Made by a program: the position numbers and the translations under genes
Source of the DNA: CAYQEC01 sp964569015
GTDB lineage: Bacteria; Actinomycetota; Acidimicrobiia; Spongiisociales; UBA5794
Direction: 5' to 3'
NCBI GenBank assembly: GCA_964569015.1
Contig: CAZMSN010000041.1
Coordinates: 1 to 16,222 of the forward strand
DNA: 16,222 nt
In this document: positions 1-6,451 of the stretch, piece after piece
How the letters are laid out: every line of letters starts with the position of its first letter
Position numbering within the stretch: the first letter of the stretch is position 1
The notes under the pieces: generated by a model
Databases searched by the model: none
What the model was told of the DNA's origin: nothing
Seen by the model: only the letters and a program-made list of their open reading frames with translations

Positions 1-74
1 CGCCGGCGGTGGCGGTGTTGAGGCTGAGGCGCAGGCTGGGGCGTTCCGGGGTTGTCCTCGGTGGTGGAGAGAAT

Positions 75-148
75 GGCTCCCCCCTCGGCTCGTTCGGCTC
101 CTGCGGAGGCGCTTCGCCAGGTCCCCCCCCTCAACAAGGGGGGACGAG
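75..148 (-). repeat. GC-rich palindromic repeat, copy A (REP-like)
   Basis: Read on the minus strand this stretch begins TCGTCCCCCC, forms a C-run/G-run hairpin (arms about 125-131 and 137-143, loop CAACA), continues with ACCTGGCGAAGCGCC, and ends GAGCCGAGGGGGGAGCC. The same order of blocks appears on the plus strand at 16142-16193. That makes it a dispersed palindromic repeat rather than a plain terminator, though it also lies 40-110 bp downstream of the thiQ stop and could stop transcription. The family is not identified. No open reading frame in bases 1-188 looks like a real gene; the ORFs there are shadows of GC-rich DNA. Confidence 0.6.
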
Positions 149-188
149 AGGAGGGGGAGGGTGCAGTCGGTCCCGCCGGAGGCCGAGG

Positions 189-1196
189 TCAACGAGCAGA
201 CTCGAGCCGCACGGCAGCGCCGGGGTCGATGCGGAGGCGTACCAGGGAGCCGATGGGGACACGCACCGAGGAACGGGCCTCCAGGACATCGTCGCCGACC
301 GACACGTGCAGATCGAAAGCGCCGCGGCGATAGGCGGTTCCGAAGACTTCGCCTGCCACCGTGCCGGCGTCATCGAGGGTGACCGCCTTGGTGGGGATCA
401 GCATGGGATAGTCGCCGTCGGGCAGGTCCACGGCGAGGGTGCCCCAGCCGAAGGTGGCTATGCCTCCAACCACGGAGGCATTGACGACGGCGCCGTTGCC
501 GAGCATGCGCGCCACGAACTCGGTGCCGGGATCGCGCCACAGCTCCTCGGGCCCGCCCTCTCGCACCACCGTTCCGGCGCGCAGGACGAAGACCCGGTCG
601 GCGATGGCAAAGGCCTCGTCCTGGTCATGGGTCACATACACGACGGTGATTCCCAGTCGGGCGAAGATGCCGCGCATCTCGCCGATGAGACGATCACGGA
701 GCGCTCGATCGAGAGACCCCAGTGGCTCGTCCAGCATGATGAGACGGGGAGAAGGGGCGAGGGTCCGCGCCAACGCAACCCGCTGCTGCTCGCCGCCGGA
801 GAGGTCGGCGATGGAACGGTGGTCGTAGCCGCCGAGGCCCACCAGCTCGAGCACCTCCTCGACGCGGCTCCGGCGGACATCGAGCGGTGACCCCGTCATC
901 TTCAGCCCGAAATCGACATTGCCGGCCACGGTGCGATGCGGGAACAGGGCATGATCCTGGAACATCATGCCGAAACCCCGCCGATGCGGCGGGATGGCAT
1001 TGAGGTTCTCGCCGTCCCAAGCGACTGTGCCGGTGAGAGGCCGCTGTAATCCGGCAATGACGCGCAGCAGAGTCGTCTTGCCGCAGCCCGAAGGCCCTAT
1101 CACCGCGACCACGTTGCCGGTCGGCACCATCAGATCGACTCCGGCCAGGGCCAAGTGATCCCCGAAACGCACCGACAGATCTCGGCAATCGAGCAT
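189..1196 (-). CDS. thiQ: thiamine-type ABC importer, ATP-binding protein
   Basis: 335-aa ABC ATPase that would power import by ThiP/ThiB at the cytoplasmic face. Visible motifs: Walker A GPSGCGKTT at residues 34-42, Q-loop Gln80, signature LSGGEQQ at 132-138, Walker B LIMLDEP at 152-158, and switch His190. The first 230 or so residues are the nucleotide-binding domain. The remaining 100 form a C-terminal beta-rich extension resembling the TOBE-type domain of Fe3+/polyamine/molybdate importers; E. coli ThiQ lacks it, so the protein looks more like FbpC/PotA in architecture. The ATG overlaps the thiP stop by one base (TGATG), indicating translational coupling. It is the last gene of the riboswitch-led operon. 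Thiamine specificity comes from the operon context; the sequence alone would also allow an iron or polyamine importer. Confidence 0.85.
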   Translation of the reverse strand: MLDCRDLSVRFGDHLALAGVDLMVPTGNVVAVIGPSGCGKTTLLRVIAGLQRPLTGTVAWDGENLNAIPPHRRGFGMMFQDHALFPHRTVAGNVDFGLKMTGSPLDVRRSRVEEVLELVGLGGYDHRSIADLSGGEQQRVALARTLAPSPRLIMLDEPLGSLDRALRDRLIGEMRGIFARLGITVVYVTHDQDEAFAIADRVFVLRAGTVVREGGPEELWRDPGTEFVARMLGNGAVVNASVVGGIATFGWGTLAVDLPDGDYPMLIPTKAVTLDDAGTVAGEVFGTAYRRGAFDLHVSVGDDVLEARSSVRVPIGSLVRLRIDPGAAVRLESAR

Positions 1197-2866
1197 CAGA
1201 ACTCACCCACCTCGCCCACGCGGACCCGCTCGATCAGCAGCACCGCGAGGCCGGTTCCGATCATCAGCAAGGTGCTGAGCGCCATTGCCCGGCCGAAGGT
1301 GGCCGTCCCTGGCTGGCTCAACAGGCGGTAGATCGCGGTGGGCAACGTCGGGTTGGTGGGCAACGCCAGGAAGGAGGTTGCCCCGAACTCGCCCAGCGAC
1401 ACCGCAAACGCGAACCCGGCGCCCACCAAGCCGGCGCGGGCGATGAGGGGGAGGTCGACCTCGCGCCACACCCGGCCGGGCGACGCCCCCAACACCGCGG
1501 CCGCCTCACGGAGACGCTGCTGGATGCTGCGCATCACCGGAACCGCGGTGCGCACCACGAACGGGATCGCCACCAGGGAATGTGCGATCGGGATGATCCA
1601 CACCGAAGACCGCAAATCGATCGGGGCGTCGAGCGCGATGAGTATCCCGAACCCGAGCGTCACCGCTGAGGTCCCGAGCGGGAGCATGAGCAGCGCGTCG
1701 AAAGAACGGGCGGCGAACCCCCGGCGGTAGGCGACCACCGCCGACGCCAGCAGGCCAATCACCACGGCGAGCACGGTGGCAACCAGCGCGAAGCGGAGCG
1801 AGTTGAAGATGGCAGTCGATGGTGGCACGAACAGGCCTCCCGTGGCGTGCTGTGTCAATCCTCGGTAGAAATCGAGCCCGATCCCGTTGGAGGTGCGCAG
1901 CGAACGCTGGACGAGCACGAGCAGGGGAGTGCCGAGCAGCACGGCCATGAAACCCAGGTTGGCGGCGACGAGCAGCCAGGCCCTTGTTCCCACCGGGCGC
2001 TGGGCGGCGGCAGCGGCGGCTTGGAGACGGAACTGGTGAGTGCGCCGCTGCTGATAGCGCGAGTAGGCAACCAGGATCGCCGAAACGCCGGCGAGCTGAA
2101 GCACGGCCAGGGCGGCGGCCACAGGGAAGTTGACCAGAGCGGTGGCCTGGCGCCAGATCTCCACCTCAATGGTGGCGTTGCGTAGCCCGCCGAGGATGAG
2201 GATCACCCCGAACGACGTGAAAGTGAACAGGAACACGATCGAGGCTGCTGAGGCGATGGCTGGCCGCAGCAACGGCAGCGTCACCTCACGGAAGGCACGC
2301 CACCGGCTCGCTCCCAGCACCCGAGCAGCCTGTTCCAGCGACGGGTCGAGGCGTTCCCAATAGGTTCCCACCGTGCGCACCACCACCGCGTAGTTGAAGA
2401 ACACATGGGCGATCAGGATCGCCCACACGGTACGCCGCAGATCGACACCGAGGGGCCCGTCCGGCCCCAGCAGGGCGAGGAAGGCGCTCCCCACCACGAC
2501 GGTCGGCAGCACGAAGGGAACGGTCACCCCGGCCCGCACCAGGCGCCGGCCCGGGAAGTCGTAGCGGGCGAGCACGTAGGCCCCCGGAATGCCGACCAGC
2601 AGCGTGAGCAGGGTCGAGGCAACGGCCTGCCACAGCGTGAACCACGCCACCCCCAGCAGGGAGGGGCGGCTGAAGATGGTCTCGAACGGGGCGAGGTCGA
2701 GCCGGCCGTCGGGGGCGAGGCCGGTGACGATGATCGTCACCACCGGGTACACGAAGAAGTACCCGAGGAAGGCGACCGGGATCACCACGAGCAGGATCGC
2801 TCCGAGGCGCCCTGCCCGGCGCCGCGACTCGCTCAACGCAAGATGTCGGTCCACTGGTCGATCCAT
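1196..2866 (-). CDS. thiP: thiamine-type ABC importer, fused two-module permease
   Basis: 556-aa integral membrane protein with two tandem binding-protein-dependent permease modules, about 12 hydrophobic segments in all. Each module carries an EAA loop that docks on the ATPase: EQAARVLGAS at 178-187, followed by the LPLLRP ending, and REAAAVLGAS at 453-462, followed by DLPLIA. This internal duplication is typical of ThiP and FbpB/AfuB. The gene lies between thiB and thiQ and overlaps the thiB end by 34 bp and the thiQ start by 1 bp. The start is uncertain: the ATG at 2866 has a purine tract (GAGAGGA) directly against it, too close for ideal spacing, and an in-frame GTG at 2854 is an alternative. 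The extra residues are hydrophilic, so topology does not depend on the choice. Confidence 0.85.
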   Translation of the reverse strand: MDRPVDRHLALSESRRRAGRLGAILLVVIPVAFLGYFFVYPVVTIIVTGLAPDGRLDLAPFETIFSRPSLLGVAWFTLWQAVASTLLTLLVGIPGAYVLARYDFPGRRLVRAGVTVPFVLPTVVVGSAFLALLGPDGPLGVDLRRTVWAILIAHVFFNYAVVVRTVGTYWERLDPSLEQAARVLGASRWRAFREVTLPLLRPAIASAASIVFLFTFTSFGVILILGGLRNATIEVEIWRQATALVNFPVAAALAVLQLAGVSAILVAYSRYQQRRTHQFRLQAAAAAAQRPVGTRAWLLVAANLGFMAVLLGTPLLVLVQRSLRTSNGIGLDFYRGLTQHATGGLFVPPSTAIFNSLRFALVATVLAVVIGLLASAVVAYRRGFAARSFDALLMLPLGTSAVTLGFGILIALDAPIDLRSSVWIIPIAHSLVAIPFVVRTAVPVMRSIQQRLREAAAVLGASPGRVWREVDLPLIARAGLVGAGFAFAVSLGEFGATSFLALPTNPTLPTAIYRLLSQPGTATFGRAMALSTLLMIGTGLAVLLIERVRVGEVGEF

Positions 2867-3915
2867 TCCTCTCGGTTGGCATCGATCGTGGCGATGTCGA
2901 TCATGGCGGTGCTCTGCGGGATCGTGGTGTAGTCGATGAAGACTTGGGGAAGGTCGGCCTGCTCGTTGGCCGGGAACACGAACATCGTGAGCGGGATGTC
3001 TTCCTGGAAAGTCTCCGAGAGCAGGAAGTCGATGAGCCGGCCGGCCGCCTCCGGGGCGTCGGTGCCGGCGAGGATTCCGGCGAACTCGATCTGACGGAAG
3101 CAGCCGTCGGTGATCACCCCGGTAGGCGCCTCGGCGAGCGGGGGATCGGCGAAGTAGACCTCGGCGGGAGGTGACGAGGCATAGGAAACCACCAGCGGGC
3201 GGTCGCCCTCACCCGAGCCGCCGGAGAACGAGCCGTAGTACGCCTCTTCCCAACCCGAAGTGACGAGGACGTCGTTGGCAGCGAGGTCGGCCCAGAAGTC
3301 ATGCCAGTCGTAGTCCGCGTCCTCGGGGAACGTGGCGATGGTCGCCAGCAGGAATGCCAGGCCGGGCGAGGAGCTGGCCGGGTCCTCCACCACCAAGGTG
3401 CCGGCGTAGCGGGAATCGGCCAGGTCACGCAGCGTGGAAGGCACCGGAAGGCCGGCGTCGGCGAGCCCGTCTTTGTCGTAGTTGAGGCACACATCGCCAA
3501 AATCGATCGGGGTGACGCGGTGCTCGGCGTCGAGCTCGAGGTCGTCGGGGACCACCTCCAGCAGCGGTGAGGCATACGAGACGAAGAGGTCGTTGGCGAG
3601 GGCGCGAGACAAGTAGGTGTTGTCGAGTCCAAACAAGACGTCGGCGATCGGGTTGTCCTTGGTGAGGATGGCTTGGCTCACCATCGTGCCGGCATCTCCG
3701 GCCTCGAGCCGCGCCACCGAGATGCCGGTCTCGTCCGTGAAGGCCTCGAGCACGCCCTCGGAGACGGCGAACGAGTCGTGGGTCATGAGGACCAGCTCAG
3801 ACGGCTCGGCTTCTGTCGTGGCCGAAGTCGCCGCAGTGGTGTCGCTGTCGGCGCTGCCGCAGGCCGTGGTGGGCAGCGTCAGTGCGACGAGCAGCAACAG
3901 GAGTCGCCTACACAT
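2833..3915 (-). CDS. thiB: thiamine-type ABC importer, substrate-binding lipoprotein
   Basis: 360-aa periplasmic-type binding protein, probably anchored as a lipoprotein. The N-terminus MCRRLLLLLVALTLPTTAC is a basic and hydrophobic signal with a candidate lipid-modified Cys19, then a Ser/Thr/Ala-rich linker to about residue 38. The mature part (ELVLMTHDSFAVSEGVLEAF...) matches the ThiB/TbpA type, including the opening beta strand followed by a DSF segment and the IDFGDVCLNYDKD stretch of this family. Length is close to family size (E. coli about 327) plus the linker. ATG at 3915 lies 4 nt after the thiN stop; GAAAGGA about 9 nt upstream serves as ribosome binding site. Lipobox position -3 is Thr rather than the usual Leu/Val, so lipidation is likely but not certain. 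It would capture thiamine or its phosphates for ThiP/ThiQ. Confidence 0.87.
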   Translation of the reverse strand: MCRRLLLLLVALTLPTTACGSADSDTTAATSATTEAEPSELVLMTHDSFAVSEGVLEAFTDETGISVARLEAGDAGTMVSQAILTKDNPIADVLFGLDNTYLSRALANDLFVSYASPLLEVVPDDLELDAEHRVTPIDFGDVCLNYDKDGLADAGLPVPSTLRDLADSRYAGTLVVEDPASSSPGLAFLLATIATFPEDADYDWHDFWADLAANDVLVTSGWEEAYYGSFSGGSGEGDRPLVVSYASSPPAEVYFADPPLAEAPTGVITDGCFRQIEFAGILAGTDAPEAAGRLIDFLLSETFQEDIPLTMFVFPANEQADLPQVFIDYTTIPQSTAMIDIATIDANREEWIDQWTDILR

Positions 3916-3919
3916 GGAA

Positions 3920-4585
3920 TCAGGTCCTTTCGTGGATCACCAGCAGAACCCCGTCGCCTACGGTGACGGTGCCCTCCGGGTCGGTCATTCGATTGCCGAT
4001 CCCACGAGTCGAACCTGCCACGAGCTGAGCGTCATCCAGCGGCCACCGGAGCCCGGTGGCCGTCACGCCACCGGCATCGCCGCCGACCGCGAGGATCGAC
4101 ACGATGTCGCCGGCGCTGCCTTTGATGTGCGCGGGATGATTCTGACGGACCACGGCGACGTGTGTCGTGCCGATCCACCATTCAATGTGCACCTCAGCGA
4201 AATGGCCGGCGGCGATCAGCAGGGCGTTGCCCAGCAGGTGACCGAATCGACGGCCGTGACCCCCGATGACGATGGCTCGCTCGAGACCCTGGGCGATCAC
4301 TCGGTCGAGAGCCAGCTCGAGATCGGTGGCGTCCTTGTCGGCGGGAAACCGCTCAACGAGCACGCCGGCGCGCTCAACGGTGGCCAGCAAATCGAGATCG
4401 ACCGAGTCCATATCGCCGATGACGACGTCGGGCCGGATTCCGAGCGCAATGGCATGGTCGAGGCCGGAGTCCGCCGCAATCACCCAGGCCGGGGTAGGAA
4501 GATCCACCAGGATGGCGCGCTCAATCTCGTCACCGCCGGCGACGACCAGGGCGAACCCTCCACGATCCTCAGCATCCACGTCCAC
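3920..4585 (-). CDS. thiN: thiamine diphosphokinase (thiamine pyrophosphokinase)
   Basis: 221-aa cytoplasmic enzyme transferring pyrophosphate from ATP to thiamine to give TPP. Family motifs are present in order: AADSGLDHA at 37-45, GDMDS at 57-61 (metal/ATP Asp pair), FPADKDATDLE at 80-90, and the GG-x-G-x-R segment at 108-113. The last motif normally continues Arg-x-Asp-His/Gln; here it reads RFGH, with Gly115 in place of Asp (see findings). The GTG at 4585 is chosen because GGAGG (4592-4596) is spaced 6 nt from it; an in-frame GTG at 4579 would be 12 nt away. It is the first gene after the TPP riboswitch and is followed 4 nt later by thiB, so import and pyrophosphorylation are made together and repressed together by TPP. 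Confidence 0.9.
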   Translation of the reverse strand: MDVDAEDRGGFALVVAGGDEIERAILVDLPTPAWVIAADSGLDHAIALGIRPDVVIGDMDSVDLDLLATVERAGVLVERFPADKDATDLELALDRVIAQGLERAIVIGGHGRRFGHLLGNALLIAAGHFAEVHIEWWIGTTHVAVVRQNHPAHIKGSAGDIVSILAVGGDAGGVTATGLRWPLDDAQLVAGSTRGIGNRMTDPEGTVTVGDGVLLVIHERT

Positions 4586-4703
4586 TCACTTCCTCCGCTG
4601 GTATGACCCAGTTCAGGTTCCACGGGTCGATGGCGTCCGCAGGACAGTGCCTGCACCGGCCACCCTCTCAGCTCGGCGTTCCCGAACTCCCCGGGGTGGG
4701 ATT
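4585..4703 (-). ncRNA. TPP riboswitch (THI element)
   Basis: The minus strand carries the conserved landmarks of the thiamine pyrophosphate aptamer: CGGGGAGTTCGGG, then GCTGAGAGGGTGG (CTGAGAG at 4671-4665, pyrimidine-binding arm), a variable P3a arm, then ACCCGTGGAACCTGAACTGG and GTCATACCAGCGGAGG (4619-4592, pyrophosphate-binding arm). P1 can form between CCCAC at 4700-4696 and the bases just before or at the thiN start (4589-4582). The Shine-Dalgarno GGAGG at 4596-4592 is inside the aptamer 3' strand, and no separate anti-terminator platform fits between it and thiN. Control of translation initiation is therefore the simplest model: TPP binding locks the ribosome binding site. It would govern the thiN-thiB-thiP-thiQ operon. 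Confidence 0.95.
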
Positions 4704-4709
4704 GCTACC

Positions 4710-4715
4710 ACGATA
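4710..4715 (-). promoter_or_regulatory. candidate -10 box for the riboswitch/thi operon
   Basis: Minus strand TATCGT fits the TANNNT pattern and lies 6-8 nt before 4702-4703, where the riboswitch P1 begins, so a transcript starting there would begin with the aptamer. No convincing -35 box is seen. Confidence 0.4.
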
Positions 4716-4750
4716 GCGCTTCCGGGATCGGCGACGGCCCAGGTTCTTTC

Positions 4751-4773
4751 ACCCTCCCTTGGAACGGGAGGGT
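4751..4773. repeat. 8-bp inverted repeat in the thi/udk divergent region
   Basis: ACCCTCCC (4751-4758), 7-nt loop, GGGAGGGT (4766-4773): a perfect 8-bp stem in the 223-bp stretch between the riboswitch and the udk start. No T-run follows on either strand. It could be a regulator site, a terminator remnant, or another palindromic repeat. The rest of 4774-4910 shows no recognisable gene or RNA. Confidence 0.5.
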
Positions 4774-4912
4774 CATCGTGAGCACCGACTGCCGCGCCCC
4801 CCTTCGGCGCATCTCATGTGCCGGCCCTCCCTGATCGCACGGGAAACGAGAAGAAAGCGGCTCGCGGCGGCGACCTCTCAGCGAGGGGGAGTGGGCCGGC
4901 GACGGCGCCTGC

Positions 4913-4918
4913 TAGGTT
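4913..4918 (+). promoter_or_regulatory. candidate -10 box for udk (leaderless)
   Basis: TAGGTT (TANNNT) ends 8 nt before the in-frame GTG at 4927, the distance expected if transcription starts at or next to the start codon. There is no good Shine-Dalgarno before that GTG, which agrees with leaderless initiation. Confidence 0.45.
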
Positions 4919-4926
4919 CACTCCGG

Positions 4927-5613
4927 GTGACCGAGAGGGTGCCTTCATTGAGCGGTGGACGCGACGCAACACGCCATAGATGGCCCGCCAACGGCGAGAG
5001 CCACACGGTCATCATCGGCATCGGCGGGGGTACCGGAGCGGGCAAAACGACCATCGCCCGTGCCGTGATCGACAGCGTCGGCGACGACACGGTGGCGCTG
5101 ATCCCGCACGATGCCTACTACCGCGATTTCGGTCTGCTCTCGTTCGAGGATCGGGCCGCCGTCAACTACGACCATCCCGACTCGCTGGAGACCGACTTGC
5201 TCATCCACCACCTCGATGAGCTGCGGGCGGGTCGGGCCATCGAGCGTCCGCTCTACGACTTCAACGTCCACCTCCGCACCGATCAGACGATCCACATCGA
5301 ACCCGAGTCGGTGGTGCTGGTGGAGGGAATCCTCGTGCTGGCGGAGCCGGCGCTGCGCGACATCATGGATTTGCGTATCTACATCGATGTCGATGCCGAC
5401 CTACGCCTGGTGCGGCGGCTCCGGCGTGACATGAGCGAGCGGGGCCGCAGCGTTGAATCGGTGATCGACCAGTACCTCTCGACGGTGCGGCCGATGCACC
5501 TCCAGTTCGTCGAGCCGTCGAAACGCTACGCGGACATCATCGTGCCGGACGGCTACAACCCCAGAGTGGTGGGCACCATCACCTCGATGATCCGCGACGT
5601 GCTCGACAGCTAG
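4927..5613 (+). CDS. udk: uridine kinase
   Basis: 228-aa P-loop kinase of the uridine kinase/phosphoribulokinase family, phosphorylating uridine (and cytidine) to the monophosphate in pyrimidine salvage. Seen: Walker A within GGGTGAGKTT at residues 33-42, the DAYYRD segment of the uridine-binding region, NYDHPDS, RPLYDFN, and the EGIL Walker B-like strand, followed by a lid rich in arginines (LRLVRRLRRDMSERGRS). The reading frame is open upstream to 4759, but that would give an unusually long basic N-terminus. I place the start at GTG 4927 because of the adjacent TAGGTT box; GTG 4939 and TTG 4948 are alternatives and give lengths nearer the usual 210. The stop TAG overlaps the stop of the convergent SGNH gene. 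Confidence 0.88.
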   Translation: MTERVPSLSGGRDATRHRWPANGESHTVIIGIGGGTGAGKTTIARAVIDSVGDDTVALIPHDAYYRDFGLLSFEDRAAVNYDHPDSLETDLLIHHLDELRAGRAIERPLYDFNVHLRTDQTIHIEPESVVLVEGILVLAEPALRDIMDLRIYIDVDADLRLVRRLRRDMSERGRSVESVIDQYLSTVRPMHLQFVEPSKRYADIIVPDGYNPRVVGTITSMIRDVLDS

Positions 5614-6365
5614 CGCCCGATCTGTTGCAGCAGTCCGTTCAGCACCACCCGCATGGCGCCGGCGTAGATGGCGTGGCCCTCCGCCGAGGCGTGGAACATG
5701 TCGGGAGCGAAGATCACGGTGGAGTTCCCGTTCACGAAGGGCTCCCAGCCAAGGCTCCATGTGTCGGTCTTGAGCACCCCCGGGTGGCGCCGCACGGCAC
5801 GGACGATGGCGTGGTCCATGGCCCGGCCCCGGATCCGAGCGAACCGGCGCGGCACATCGGGGAGCCGGGGAATGGTTCCGAGATCGCCCACGCCGGATAT
5901 GCCAACCGCGATCCCGGCGGCACGCAGCGCCGAGAGGATGTGGTCGATCTCCGCCTCGAACCGGCCGACCGACGTTCCCCGAAGAGCGTCGTTGGCGCCG
6001 ACCGACACCAGTGCGATGTGCGGCTCGCTGATGATGGCGGGTCGCACCTGGCGCGCGAGCACATCGCGGGCTCTAGCGCCGCCCGCCGCCACGCTGTGGA
6101 TCTCGACCCGGTATCGGTCGGTGAGTTCGAGGGCAAGCCGGCGAATCCAGCAGGCATCGAGCGGGATCACGCCGGGTGCGGTGACGGAGCTGTCTCCCAG
6201 GACGGCGATGCGTAGCAGCGGGGAAGCAGCGGAACCGAAGACGCCGGACGGGTCCTGGTTCTCGAGACTGGGCAGATCGGTCCGCCGGACGGCGTACACC
6301 ATCTGTGCGACGAGCACACCGAGTCCGGCTGCCGAGCTGGTCAATCGTCTCACTCGAGAAGGCAC
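5610..6365 (-). CDS. SGNH/GDSL-family hydrolase, probably membrane-anchored
   Basis: 251-aa protein with the SGNH esterase blocks in order: VLGDSS at 55-60 (nucleophile Ser59), Gly95/96 in the VAAGGARA turn (oxyanion hole), GAND at 123-126 (Asn125), and DMFHASAEGH at 222-231 (Asp222, His225 of the catalytic dyad). Residues 8-26 form one hydrophobic segment, so the enzyme is probably tethered to the membrane with its catalytic part outside. I chose GTG 6365 because GGAGAG lies 6 nt upstream; the longer open frame to 6584 would run into the GMC oxidoreductase gene and has no domain content. The substrate (lipid, acetylated glycan or other ester) cannot be told. A promoter-like pair sits at 6407-6434, so it may be transcribed on its own. 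Confidence 0.85.
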   Translation of the reverse strand: MPSRVRRLTSSAAGLGVLVAQMVYAVRRTDLPSLENQDPSGVFGSAASPLLRIAVLGDSSVTAPGVIPLDACWIRRLALELTDRYRVEIHSVAAGGARARDVLARQVRPAIISEPHIALVSVGANDALRGTSVGRFEAEIDHILSALRAAGIAVGISGVGDLGTIPRLPDVPRRFARIRGRAMDHAIVRAVRRHPGVLKTDTWSLGWEPFVNGNSTVIFAPDMFHASAEGHAIYAGAMRVVLNGLLQQIGR

Positions 6366-6406
6366 AGCGGACTCTCCCGCGTCGCCGTATCGGCCGTGCA
6401 ACAGCG

Positions 6407-6434
6407 ATTGTAGGAGCGATCGCGTCGAGATCAA
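6407..6434 (-). promoter_or_regulatory. candidate promoter for the SGNH hydrolase
   Basis: On the minus strand TTGATC (6434-6429) and TACAAT (6412-6407) are separated by 16 nt, a good sigma70-type match. Transcription would start near 6400, giving a leader of about 35 nt that contains the GGAGAG ribosome binding site. Confidence 0.55.
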
Positions 6435-6451
6435 GGTGTGCTCGGAAGCCG

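Noticed and set aside
75..148. CRISPR-like repeat array at the window ends
   Set aside because: Only one copy at each end, in opposite orientation, with no spacer periodicity and no cas genes.
1..188. Possible gene end or remnant at the left edge
   Set aside because: Several frames are open but none shows a recognisable motif, and the stretch is explained in large part by the palindromic repeat.
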